This document shows positions 1-8,501 of a DNA stretch of 64,000 nucleotides, one piece after another. The notes under the pieces are model-generated. The model did no database searches, was not told the origin of the DNA, and saw nothing but the letters and a program-made list of their open reading frames with translations. The stretch covers positions 105,035 through 169,034 of the forward strand of contig JALOCJ010000006.1 in NCBI GenBank assembly GCA_023227825.1, read 5' to 3'. Origin of the DNA: Candidatus Cloacimonas sp. Lineage in GTDB: Bacteria; Cloacimonadota; Cloacimonadia; Cloacimonadales; Cloacimonadaceae. A program made the translations under genes and the position numbers. Position 1 is the stretch's first letter. Each line of letters begins with the position of its first letter.

Positions 1-476
1 CTAATAGTTTTAAAAGATTACTGCCTGGTTTTGAGGCACCGGTAAAACTTTTCTATGGTCTTGCTAATCGCAGTGCGGCTATCAGGATTCCCAAATATGC
101 TAATACACCTGAAACAAAACGCTTTGAATTCAGAACGGGAGATGGAACCTGCAATCCTTATTTGGCAATGAGCGCAATTTTATTAGCTGGCTTGGATGGT
201 ATTAAAAAACAGATTGATCCTGCCCAATATAATCTGGGTCCTTATGATGATAATGTATTTGCCTGGAGTGAAGATAAAAAAGCACAATTGCTCTCTATTC
301 CTGCCAATCTTAATGAAGCACTGCAAGCATTAAAAGAAGATCATCAATTTTTACTGGAAGGTGATGTGTTTAACGAAGAACTTATTGAAAGTCATATAGA
401 ATTAAAACTTAAAGAATCTGAGGCGGTCTCTGCTCGTCCCCATCCTCACGAAATGGTTCTTTACTATAATCTTTGA
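1..476 (+). CDS. glnA: glutamine synthetase, C-terminal part (5' end outside window)
   Basis: This is the C-terminal ~158 residues of a glutamine synthetase, which condenses glutamate and ammonia at the expense of ATP. The open frame runs into the left edge in phase with codon 3-5, so the start is outside the window. Visible family signatures are the NRSAAIRIP segment, the EFRTGDGTCNPYLA segment (usually EFRxPDxxxNPYL) and AGLDGIKKQ. The tail has the usual acidic helices and ends HPHEMVLYYNL. No adenylylation-site tyrosine motif of the enterobacterial type is obvious in this piece. It ends 66 bases before the next gene. Confidence 0.93.
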   Translation, partial: NSFKRLLPGFEAPVKLFYGLANRSAAIRIPKYANTPETKRFEFRTGDGTCNPYLAMSAILLAGLDGIKKQIDPAQYNLGPYDDNVFAWSEDKKAQLLSIPANLNEALQALKEDHQFLLEGDVFNEELIESHIELKLKESEAVSARPHPHEMVLYYNL

Positions 477-542
477 TATTCTTTGGAATAATATTTGCAT
501 AAATAATTGGACAAACATCCCATAAAATATAAAGGAAGTCCG

Positions 543-3500
543 ATGAAAAAAATTGTTGCCTTACTACCCGTATTATTAGCAGGTTGCATTGTTTTTGCCA
601 ATATTAATGATAACCTTCCAGCTAATTTAAATTCAGCTTTTAGTTTGCGAGCTAAAAACAACTCTTCTCTGCAAGTAAATTTTACTCTGCCGGAATATAC
701 TATACAGGAAGAAGCAAACGGTGGGCCAGCTTACCGTAAAATAATACTTCCTCTTTCCGGAACCCTTATGGAAACAGGTATGCCGGAATTACCTGTGGTC
801 TGCACTACTATTGCTATTCCTCATACAGGAGGTGTAAATATTGAAGTGCTTTCTACCCAACAAACAATTATTCCCGATTTTCTACCCTATCCTGTGCAGC
901 AGGGAAATAGTTTGGAAAGCCCTAAGGGATTTATTATCAATAATACATATTACAGTGGTGGTTGTAACTATCCGGAAATGCTGATTGAATATAGTGAACC
1001 CAGCATCTTGCGGGACTTTAGAATAATTACGATCCAGATAAATCCTTTTTCTTATAACGCTCAATCGGGGGAACTGACCGTAAATCATAATATTGAATTT
1101 AGCATTAATTTTACTGAAGAACAGGGAATAAATGAACTAACAAATGAACCGACACGGATTTCTGCCAGCTTTGATAAAATATATGAATCAATAATCTTGA
1201 ATTATGATGATTATCGTGATGCATTAGTAGCTAATACTCCTCCCAGATATTTAATGATTTACGGCACTAACAGTGATACTAACTTTGCTACTGCCTTAAA
1301 TGAATTTGTATTATGGAAAAAACAGAAAGGTGCTGATGTAATGGTTGCCAGCACGGCAGCAAACGAAGCAGGAAATACAACTACTTCCATTAAAAACTAT
1401 ATCCAAACCAAATACAATAATCCGGAAACCCGTCCCGATTTTATTGTTTTAATAGGAGATACATCCGGTAGTTATGCAATACCTTATTTTACTCAATCCA
1501 ATGGAGCAACTGACTATAATTATACTTTTCTGGCGGGAACCGATCAATTGGGTGATTGTTTTATCGGGCGTATTTCTGTAGAAAATTTATCTCAGCTTTT
1601 AGCAGTGTTAAATAAAATTTATCTTTACGAAAGGGATATTAATTTAGATACTGCCAGCTGGCTAAATAAAATGATGCTTTCAGGAGATAATGCTCCCTCC
1701 GGAATTTCTACTATGTATATTCACAAATATATCAAGGAAATGAGCTTACTAACAAATCCTGACTATACTTTTACAGAGGACTATGGTTCTTCTCCCAACT
1801 ATACAATTATTAATCAGGCACTAAATCAAGGGGTTGGTTTTTACAGTTTCCGGGGTTATATTGACTGGACTCCTCCTTCTGAATCTGCTCTATTTAATGG
1901 CTATAAACTGTTTCATACGGTAAATATAACCTGTGGAACTAATAATTACAACAGCGCAGGAGAAGTGGAAGCTTTTGTCCGCTATGGAACAACAGCATCT
2001 CCGAAGGGTGCTGTAACCGGAATAGGAATGTGTACTTCCAGTACTCATACTACCTTTAATAACGCTATTCATGGAGGTATTTTTGCCGGAATTTTTGCTT
2101 ATGAAATGAGGAGTATGGGAGAAGCATTATTAAACGGGCGTTTGTTTATAAATCAGCTTTTCGGTGTTTCCTCTCCGAGTAATGCAACTAATTTTGCTGC
2201 CTGGTGTAATTTGATGGGTGATCCGACAATGGAGGTCTTTACAGGTATTCCCAATCATTTTGTTGTTACTTCCGAAGATTCAATTCCGGTTGGTTTAAGC
2301 TTATATGATGTTGCAGTTCAGGATAGTTTGGGAAATCCTGTAGAAGGTGCTGCTGTAGTTTTAAATATGGGTGGAATTATTTTAGCCCGCAATTACACAG
2401 GAGCTGATGGAACAACTATTTTAGTTCTTCCTTCCAATATGCTTGCCGGTAATGCAACTTTAACAATCAGTAAACATAATTTTAAGCCCTGTCAGATAAC
2501 AATTCCGGTGTTAAATATCGCTACCCTGGTTCCGGGAACAATGGTTATTGATGATGATAATTTAGCTCCTTCTGAAGGCAATGAAAATGGACTTGCCGGT
2601 AGCGGAGAGACAATTGAACTGTTTTTTGGTTTAACCAATATGGGAACCGACATCATTAGTGGAATTACGGGTAGTATAAGTTCCAACAGTCCTTATATTA
2701 CTATAACAAATTCCTCGGTTATTTATCCTGATGTTTTAGGGGGAGAAACAGGATTTAATTTAGTTCCCATTGTAATTCAAATTGCTCCGAACACTCCTCA
2801 CCAAACAATGTTAAGGTTATATCTGGATCTTACTGATTCTAATTCTGTCTCCTATCATATTTCAGAATTTATTCCTGTGGAAGCACCCTTTATAGAATTT
2901 GTTTCCTACCTTGTAATAGATAGTAATAATCAACATCTTGATCCGGGAGAGGTAGCAGAATTCAGTATTACGGTTAAAAATACAGGAACCGTAGATGTAG
3001 AGAATGTTTTGGGCATTTTATATACCCAGAATGACTTAGTTGGCATAAGTGATCCAGATGCTGAATTTGGTACTTTGCCTACAGGAATTCAAGTAACTTG
3101 TGGAACTAACCGTTTTGCTCTTTCTGCCCGTCCCGAAGTTTTACCCGGAATGCTTATTCCTATGCAAATAAAGTTTTATAATAGTAATGGATTTGAGCAA
3201 TTTGTGGATTTTACTTTTACTGTAGGGGTAGTAACACAACACGATCCTCTTGGTCCTGATGCTTACGGTTATGTAATTTATGATTGGACTGATACTTCCT
3301 ACGCAGAAGCAGCAATGTACGACTGGCATGGAATTTCTCCTTCAGAAGGTGGTTTAGGAACTCTTGTAGCTATTTCTGATGGTTATGCAAGTGGCAATGA
3401 AGGCGACCAGGTTGGTTCTGATGCTTTGGAAGTTGTGTCCTTACCTTTTCCCTTTCAGTTTTATGGTTGCCTATATAACCAAATAACTATCTCTTCCAAT

Positions 3501-5993
3501 GGCTTTATTGCTTTTGGCGTTACCGCTAATGCCGAATTTAGAAATTACCGTATACCCGGACCTATGGGTCCCAATCCTATGATAGCACCTTTTTGGGATG
3601 ATTTGGCAACTGGAACAGGAAGTGGAATTTATACCTGGTTTGATAGAAGCAATCATTCCTTTGTTATAGAATGGCACAATATGAGAAATGGTAAAGACGG
3701 TTCTACTTTAGAAAGTTTCCAATGTATTTTATATGATCAGTCAGCTTATCCTACAAGTTTTGGTGACGGACCTATCAAATTTCAGTATCAAACATTCAAT
3801 AATATTGATTCTCAATCCGGAAACAGACACGGTAACTATTGCACTATCGGAATTGAAGATCATACAGGAAAAGTCGGTTTGGAATATACTTTCAATAATA
3901 CCTATCCAACAGCTGCAGCCCCTTTAAGTAGTGGGAAGGCACTTTTTATTACTAATGTTCCCGTTTATCATTCTATGGCTCATTTGCTTCTGGAAGCAAC
4001 TTATGTAACAGATACAAATATGAATGGAATATGTGAACCAGGTGAAATTGTGGAATTGGGAGCTAAAATTCAAAATGCAGGGAATCTTACAGCAGAAAAT
4101 GTTACTGGACAGATTAGCACTACAAATGAATATGTAACAATAACTAATGCCACTGCTGAATATTATCCGATTGAACCAGGAATGAATGGTGTAAATAAAA
4201 TTCCCTTTACTTTTACGATTGCTAATAACTGTCCGGACGGCGAAGTGCTTAATTTTGAACTGTTAATTACTGCCGGTGAAATACAATGGACACGCTATTT
4301 CAGCTTACAGGTTTCCGCTTCCTGTTTAAGATATAACTCATTTTTTGTAGATGATCACCTGAATGATTTTGACGGTATGGTTAGCATTGGTGAATCCTTC
4401 AATCTGATTGTTAATTTGGAAAATTCTGCCGTTGTTGAAGCTACAGGTATTCAAGCAACTTTAAGCAGTACTTTACAACAGCTGATTATTGAAAATCCGC
4501 TTCTCTGTTTTGATAAAATCGGTCCTAACGATATTTATCAAATAAAATACTCTATTGATACTTCTTTGCTTGATGTTTCTGTTAACCAAATTCCATTGTT
4601 ATTTACTGCTACTGCCGCTAATGGAAGTTCCACGAGTGCTAGTTTTAGTATTCCTTATAATAATCCCGTGGTCTTTCAGGATTTTGAACTCAATAACGGT
4701 TCTTTCATTTCTGAAACCGGTTGGGTTTGGGGAAATCCTACTCAGGTAACTCCTTTCTCCGGAGCCAGGGTTTGGGCAACTAATATAAGTGGAAACTATC
4801 CTTCTTATGTAAATTATAATTTATATACTCCCAGGTTTATATTGGAAACAAACAGTCAACTGCAATTTATGCATTATTATTCCTGTGAATATGGATATGA
4901 TGGTGGCAATGTATCTATTTCTACCAATAATGGAGTTACCTGGAATTTAATATATCCTGTTAACGGTTACAATGGAAACTCTTTAAACGGTCTTAATGGA
5001 GATCAGGGCTGGACGGGAAATTCCGGGGATTGGCAATTAGCAAGCTTTGATTTATCTCAATATGCGGGTCAGACAGTAATGTTTCGTTTCCGTTTTGGGT
5101 CGGATGAAGAAACATCCGGTATGGGATGGTTTATTGATGATTTTACTGTTAGTGATGTAAATCTGAAAACCGGATATTTATATGGGGTTGTTTATCCCAG
5201 TTCAGGTCTTGATCCTTCAATGGCAACTCTTAAATCTGATTTGCGGTTAACCAGTCATCCTGATTCCGAAGGTAATTTTATTATTTTCTTGCCCAATGGA
5301 ATTCATACTGTAACAGCTACTATGCCATATCATCAATCCTCAACTTTAACTTCAATTATTATAAATCCCGAAAATCCTGTCCACTATGCTGAATTTACCT
5401 TAATTGATTTGCCTCAGCCACATAGTATTAGCTATACAGGTGATAACGATACAGGGGATTTGTATATTTTTTGGCAGGCACCGGAAGATACTGTTTTACC
5501 TATTGTAGGTTTTAAGGTTTATCGGAAATTCAATACAGACCAGTTTAATCTGGTTCAGGATTCTCCCGATAACTCTTATTATGAAGTGTTAACTTTACCG
5601 GGCAACTATAAATATTATATTGTAGTTAAATATCTAAATGCTGATGGAACTCCAAGCCAGGTACTTAATATTTCCTTTCCTTTTGTGGCGAGCTCTAATA
5701 ACGAAATTCCGGCTTTGGTAACTAAATTGAATAACAACTATCCCAATCCTTTTAATCCTTCAACTACGCTATCTTTCACTTTAGCTGAACCGGGTAGAAC
5801 AACTTTGACAATTTATAACCTTAAAGGACAGCTGATAAAACGCTTAGTAGATAAAGAACTAACTTCAGGAATGCACAAAGTGCTTTGGAATGGAAAGGAT
5901 GAAAATGAGCGTAATGTTGCCTCAGGAGTATATTTCTACCGTCTGCAAAGTAAAAACTATCAAGCAACCGGAAAAATGCTGCTGCTGAAATGA
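543..5993 (+). CDS. giant secreted C25 (gingipain-like) peptidase-family protein with FlgD-like sorting domain
   Basis: About 1816 residues. I start it at ATG 543, behind the AAAGGAAG ribosome site at 531-538; an upstream ATG at 507 would put 12 extra residues before the signal peptide. The N-terminus is a signal peptide (MKKIVALLPVLLAGC...VFA). The LAGC could also be a lipobox. The gingipain-type domain spans about residues 200-570, with Cys464 in NITCGTNNY. Where classical C25 enzymes have the catalytic His of a GHG motif, this protein has Arg437 (FRGYIDW), so activity is uncertain. It continues with several CARDB/Ig-like modules, an MAM-like jellyroll segment (about 1385-1550), a fibronectin-like stretch and a C-terminal FlgD-like/type-IX sorting domain starting NNYPNPFNPSTTLSF. 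Likely outer-membrane-secreted. Confidence 0.85.
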   Translation: MKKIVALLPVLLAGCIVFANINDNLPANLNSAFSLRAKNNSSLQVNFTLPEYTIQEEANGGPAYRKIILPLSGTLMETGMPELPVVCTTIAIPHTGGVNIEVLSTQQTIIPDFLPYPVQQGNSLESPKGFIINNTYYSGGCNYPEMLIEYSEPSILRDFRIITIQINPFSYNAQSGELTVNHNIEFSINFTEEQGINELTNEPTRISASFDKIYESIILNYDDYRDALVANTPPRYLMIYGTNSDTNFATALNEFVLWKKQKGADVMVASTAANEAGNTTTSIKNYIQTKYNNPETRPDFIVLIGDTSGSYAIPYFTQSNGATDYNYTFLAGTDQLGDCFIGRISVENLSQLLAVLNKIYLYERDINLDTASWLNKMMLSGDNAPSGISTMYIHKYIKEMSLLTNPDYTFTEDYGSSPNYTIINQALNQGVGFYSFRGYIDWTPPSESALFNGYKLFHTVNITCGTNNYNSAGEVEAFVRYGTTASPKGAVTGIGMCTSSTHTTFNNAIHGGIFAGIFAYEMRSMGEALLNGRLFINQLFGVSSPSNATNFAAWCNLMGDPTMEVFTGIPNHFVVTSEDSIPVGLSLYDVAVQDSLGNPVEGAAVVLNMGGIILARNYTGADGTTILVLPSNMLAGNATLTISKHNFKPCQITIPVLNIATLVPGTMVIDDDNLAPSEGNENGLAGSGETIELFFGLTNMGTDIISGITGSISSNSPYITITNSSVIYPDVLGGETGFNLVPIVIQIAPNTPHQTMLRLYLDLTDSNSVSYHISEFIPVEAPFIEFVSYLVIDSNNQHLDPGEVAEFSITVKNTGTVDVENVLGILYTQNDLVGISDPDAEFGTLPTGIQVTCGTNRFALSARPEVLPGMLIPMQIKFYNSNGFEQFVDFTFTVGVVTQHDPLGPDAYGYVIYDWTDTSYAEAAMYDWHGISPSEGGLGTLVAISDGYASGNEGDQVGSDALEVVSLPFPFQFYGCLYNQITISSNGFIAFGVTANAEFRNYRIPGPMGPNPMIAPFWDDLATGTGSGIYTWFDRSNHSFVIEWHNMRNGKDGSTLESFQCILYDQSAYPTSFGDGPIKFQYQTFNNIDSQSGNRHGNYCTIGIEDHTGKVGLEYTFNNTYPTAAAPLSSGKALFITNVPVYHSMAHLLLEATYVTDTNMNGICEPGEIVELGAKIQNAGNLTAENVTGQISTTNEYVTITNATAEYYPIEPGMNGVNKIPFTFTIANNCPDGEVLNFELLITAGEIQWTRYFSLQVSASCLRYNSFFVDDHLNDFDGMVSIGESFNLIVNLENSAVVEATGIQATLSSTLQQLIIENPLLCFDKIGPNDIYQIKYSIDTSLLDVSVNQIPLLFTATAANGSSTSASFSIPYNNPVVFQDFELNNGSFISETGWVWGNPTQVTPFSGARVWATNISGNYPSYVNYNLYTPRFILETNSQLQFMHYYSCEYGYDGGNVSISTNNGVTWNLIYPVNGYNGNSLNGLNGDQGWTGNSGDWQLASFDLSQYAGQTVMFRFRFGSDEETSGMGWFIDDFTVSDVNLKTGYLYGVVYPSSGLDPSMATLKSDLRLTSHPDSEGNFIIFLPNGIHTVTATMPYHQSSTLTSIIINPENPVHYAEFTLIDLPQPHSISYTGDNDTGDLYIFWQAPEDTVLPIVGFKVYRKFNTDQFNLVQDSPDNSYYEVLTLPGNYKYYIVVKYLNADGTPSQVLNISFPFVASSNNEIPALVTKLNNNYPNPFNPSTTLSFTLAEPGRTTLTIYNLKGQLIKRLVDKELTSGMHKVLWNGKDENERNVASGVYFYRLQSKNYQATGKMLLLK

Positions 5994-6051
5994 GTGGAGA
6001 GAGTTGAAGATACAGGAAGATTGATGTCCTCATTTACCCCCTCAGAATAGA

Positions 6052-6113
6052 GGAGTCCTCTCTGCTGAATAACTTTTATTCAATCCGCAAAGTTATTCAG
6101 CAGTATGGACTCC
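6052..6113. repeat. long imperfect palindrome between convergent genes
   Basis: Left arm GGAGTCCTCTCTGCTGAATA at 6052-6071 pairs with the right arm ending TTATTCAGCAGTATGGACTCC at 6113, with three mismatches and a short loop around 6079-6088. It lies between a plus-strand gene ending at 5993 and a minus-strand gene ending at 6172, so it could stop transcription from both sides. It lacks a T-run, so a dispersed palindromic repeat is equally possible. Confidence 0.5.
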
Positions 6114-6171
6114 TGATAAATTTCCTTGTAATCCTTTAATCCTAAAATCCTTGTTGCCAATTGAAACCCTA

Positions 6172-7287
6172 CTATTCCAGGAAGGCACTCATAATCCTTA
6201 TCCCGATTTCCAGGCATTCATCCCGGGGTAAGAATTTATCCGAATGCAAAGGATAAGAACATCCGCTACCCAACCAAAAAAGCAATCCGGGATATAAAGT
6301 AGTGAAAAAACCGAAGTCCTCACCTGTCATAGAGATTTGTGCAGGAATGCATTTAATGTTTTGTTGAAAGCAAATTTCCTGTAAGCGATTCACTAAATTT
6401 GCAGCGTTGATTACAGGATCGTAGGCAGCAAGGAATTTAACTTCACTTTGAGTATTGGTTTCTCTGGCTACATTATCAGCCGTTTTTTGAATAAGAGCAT
6501 TTATTTGTTGACCGGTTTTTTTAGATAGAGAGCGGTGAGTTCCTTCTAAAACACATTTATCAGCAATAACATTACGAATAGTTCCGGAAGACATTTTCCC
6601 GATATGAAAGATAATTCTTTCCGTTTTTTTCAGCTCGGTTAGTTTTTCCTCCATAATATTCATAAATTTGATACCTGCAGACAGAGCATCAATTCCTTTT
6701 TCAGGAAAGGCAATATGAGCTGTTTTTCCATAAAAACAAACATCAAATTCCTGGGGAACAGCAAAAAAAATACCTTCTTTAGCAGAAACGGAACCTACTG
6801 GAAGTTCGCTGGCTGTATGTAAGGCAAAAACAGATTCAATATCAAATTTCTGAACAATGCCTTCAGCAAGAACACTTTGTGCTCCTCCTTCACCTTCTTC
6901 AGCTGGCTGAAAAAGAAACAGCAGATTTCGTTGGGGTAAGGTTTGTGTTACAAACTGAATTAACCCTGTTAAAATACTTAAATGCACATCATGACCACAG
7001 GCATGCATTAAATTTGGATGTTCAGAAGCAAAAGAAACACCTGTTTTCTCTACTATAGGCAAACCATCCATATCAGCTCTAAATAACAGATAAGGTTTTT
7101 TAGAACAGGTATATTCTAAAAGCAAGCCAGTGCTATTATTAAAATAATGCAGTTTCCAAATATTTTCCGGTTGATTTTGCAGTATCTTAAAAATGCTTTC
7201 TTCCAGCAGAGCTTTGGTCTTATATTCTTGAAAAGCAAGTTCCGGAATACGATGCAAGTTATGACGCAGTTCAATAATATCAATCAT
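6172..7287 (-). CDS. M20D-family amidohydrolase (N-acyl-amino-acid deacylase type)
   Basis: 371-residue zinc peptidase-fold amidohydrolase. It has the metal-binding ACGHDVH motif near residue 95, EEGEGGAQ near 130, HTASELP near 157 and a C-terminal histidine in SYPLHSDKF. These are hallmarks of M20D enzymes such as N-acetyl-diaminopimelate deacetylase, hippurate hydrolase and IAA-amino-acid hydrolases. Its start codon overlaps the stop of asd by one base (TAATG), so the two are translated from one transcript. Because asd supplies the aspartate-semialdehyde for lysine/DAP synthesis, an N-acetyl-DAP deacetylase role is attractive. That is an inference from neighbourhood, not from specificity residues. 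Confidence 0.85.
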   Translation of the reverse strand: MIDIIELRHNLHRIPELAFQEYKTKALLEESIFKILQNQPENIWKLHYFNNSTGLLLEYTCSKKPYLLFRADMDGLPIVEKTGVSFASEHPNLMHACGHDVHLSILTGLIQFVTQTLPQRNLLFLFQPAEEGEGGAQSVLAEGIVQKFDIESVFALHTASELPVGSVSAKEGIFFAVPQEFDVCFYGKTAHIAFPEKGIDALSAGIKFMNIMEEKLTELKKTERIIFHIGKMSSGTIRNVIADKCVLEGTHRSLSKKTGQQINALIQKTADNVARETNTQSEVKFLAAYDPVINAANLVNRLQEICFQQNIKCIPAQISMTGEDFGFFTTLYPGLLFWLGSGCSYPLHSDKFLPRDECLEIGIRIMSAFLE

Positions 7288-8267
7288 TAAAGCAAACCTG
7301 AATATTTAATATGAGTAATTAAAATATTAACTGCATTGGCGGCAGCTCCTAAACGCACATTATGTCCTACATTCCAAAATGTTAGGGATTTTTCATCAGT
7401 CCCCAAACGTAATCGGCAGATATGTGAATCATTGGAAGAACCTAAATCCAGGGGAGTGATATAGGTATTGGGATAATAGACAATACGAGGTGAATTTTGT
7501 AATGCTTCTTCTGCCTTAAGGATATCTACTTCATTTTCAAATTCTGCATATACGGAAACACTATGACCATAAATAACGGGAACACGAACTGTTGTAGCAC
7601 TAACAAGTAATTCCCGTTTATTCAGTATCTTACGACTTTCAAAATGCATTTTTTCTTCTTCCTGACAATATCCGCTATCTAAAAAGCCACCAATTTGAGG
7701 TATAACATTCAAATCAATTATATGGGGATAAATTCCTTTATCATTTTTACCCTTGCGTTGATTCAACAAAGTTACAATTCCCTGATGTCCGCTTCCGGAA
7801 ACTGACTGATATGTAGAAACAATCAGTTTTTTAAGGCAGAAGAGTTTATCTAATACCGCTAACGGTAAAATAACCTGGATCGTAGAACAATTAGGATTGG
7901 CAATAATGCCACTGTAACCTATTAATAATTCTCCATTCACTTCCGGAACCACAAGAGGAATATCTGGTTCTCTTCTAAAACCGGAAGAGTTATCAATTAC
8001 TACTTCAGATGCTTGAATTGCAATTGGAGCATAAGTTTTAGCTACTCCAGCACCGGCTGAAAACAAAACATAATCGTAATGTTTCAAAAGAGAATCCTGT
8101 TTTAGTTCCTGAACTTTAACTGGCTGATCTGTATAATAGAGAATGGTTCCTGCAGACCTTGAAGAAGCAAACAAATCCAATTCAGAAATTTTTAAATTAC
8201 TTTCTTCCAGGCAAGTGATCATCATCCTGCCAACTTCACCTGTAGCACCAACAATAGCTATTTTCAT
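7287..8267 (-). CDS. asd: aspartate-semialdehyde dehydrogenase
   Basis: About 326 residues. It reduces aspartyl phosphate to aspartate semialdehyde with NADPH in the lysine/threonine/methionine branch. The Rossmann start MKIAIVGATGEVGRMM fixes the start at 8267, downstream of AAAGGAAAACAGG; the longer frame to 8315 has no homologous N-terminus. The catalytic cysteine is in NPNCSTIQ, and SVSGSGHQG, the RVPV segment and a conserved histidine (GHSVSV) are present. It heads a two-gene minus-strand operon with the M20D amidohydrolase and diverges from the tRNA-Arg/RNase unit. Confidence 0.93.
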   Translation of the reverse strand: MKIAIVGATGEVGRMMITCLEESNLKISELDLFASSRSAGTILYYTDQPVKVQELKQDSLLKHYDYVLFSAGAGVAKTYAPIAIQASEVVIDNSSGFRREPDIPLVVPEVNGELLIGYSGIIANPNCSTIQVILPLAVLDKLFCLKKLIVSTYQSVSGSGHQGIVTLLNQRKGKNDKGIYPHIIDLNVIPQIGGFLDSGYCQEEEKMHFESRKILNKRELLVSATTVRVPVIYGHSVSVYAEFENEVDILKAEEALQNSPRIVYYPNTYITPLDLGSSNDSHICRLRLGTDEKSLTFWNVGHNVRLGAAANAVNILITHIKYSGLL

Positions 8268-8347
8268 TTTTACCTGTTTTCCTTTATCAATTTGGCATAA
8301 CATAACAGCTGCCAATTATTTTTCACACTTTTCCGGCAAGCAAAGCT

Positions 8348-8368
8348 TGTCAATGTAAACTTGACAAA
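8348..8368. promoter_or_regulatory. perfect 7+7 dyad in divergent intergenic region
   Basis: TTGTCAA-7 bases-TTGACAA is a perfect inverted repeat between asd (minus) and tRNA-Arg/RNB gene (plus). Its right half contains a consensus TTGACA (8361-8366), but no well-spaced -10 box follows: the nearest TAAATA at 8390-8395 is 23 bases on. It could be an operator or part of the tRNA promoter. The evidence is only the symmetry and position. Confidence 0.25.
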
Positions 8369-8402
8369 AAATCTCTTTTTTCAGATTGGTAAATAAAAAT
8401 GC

Positions 8403-8478
8403 GCCCCAGTAGCTCAGTGGATAGAGCAGCGGTTTCCTAAACCGTTGGTCGGATGTTCAAGTCATCTCTGGGGCGCCA
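8403..8478 (+). tRNA. tRNA-Arg, anticodon CCT
   Basis: 76-base cloverleaf read by eye. Acceptor GCCCCAG (8403-8409) pairs with CTGGGGC (8468-8474), followed by discriminator G and an encoded CCA. The D-stem is GCTC/GAGC. The anticodon stem is GCGGT/ACCGT with loop TTCCTAA, which gives anticodon CCT (arginine AGG). The T-arm GGATG-TTCAAGT-CATCT closes with one G-T pair. It ends 23 bases before the RNB-domain ribonuclease gene. Confidence 0.95.
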
Positions 8479-8501
8479 AAAAATTAAATAATTAAGAAGG
8501 A

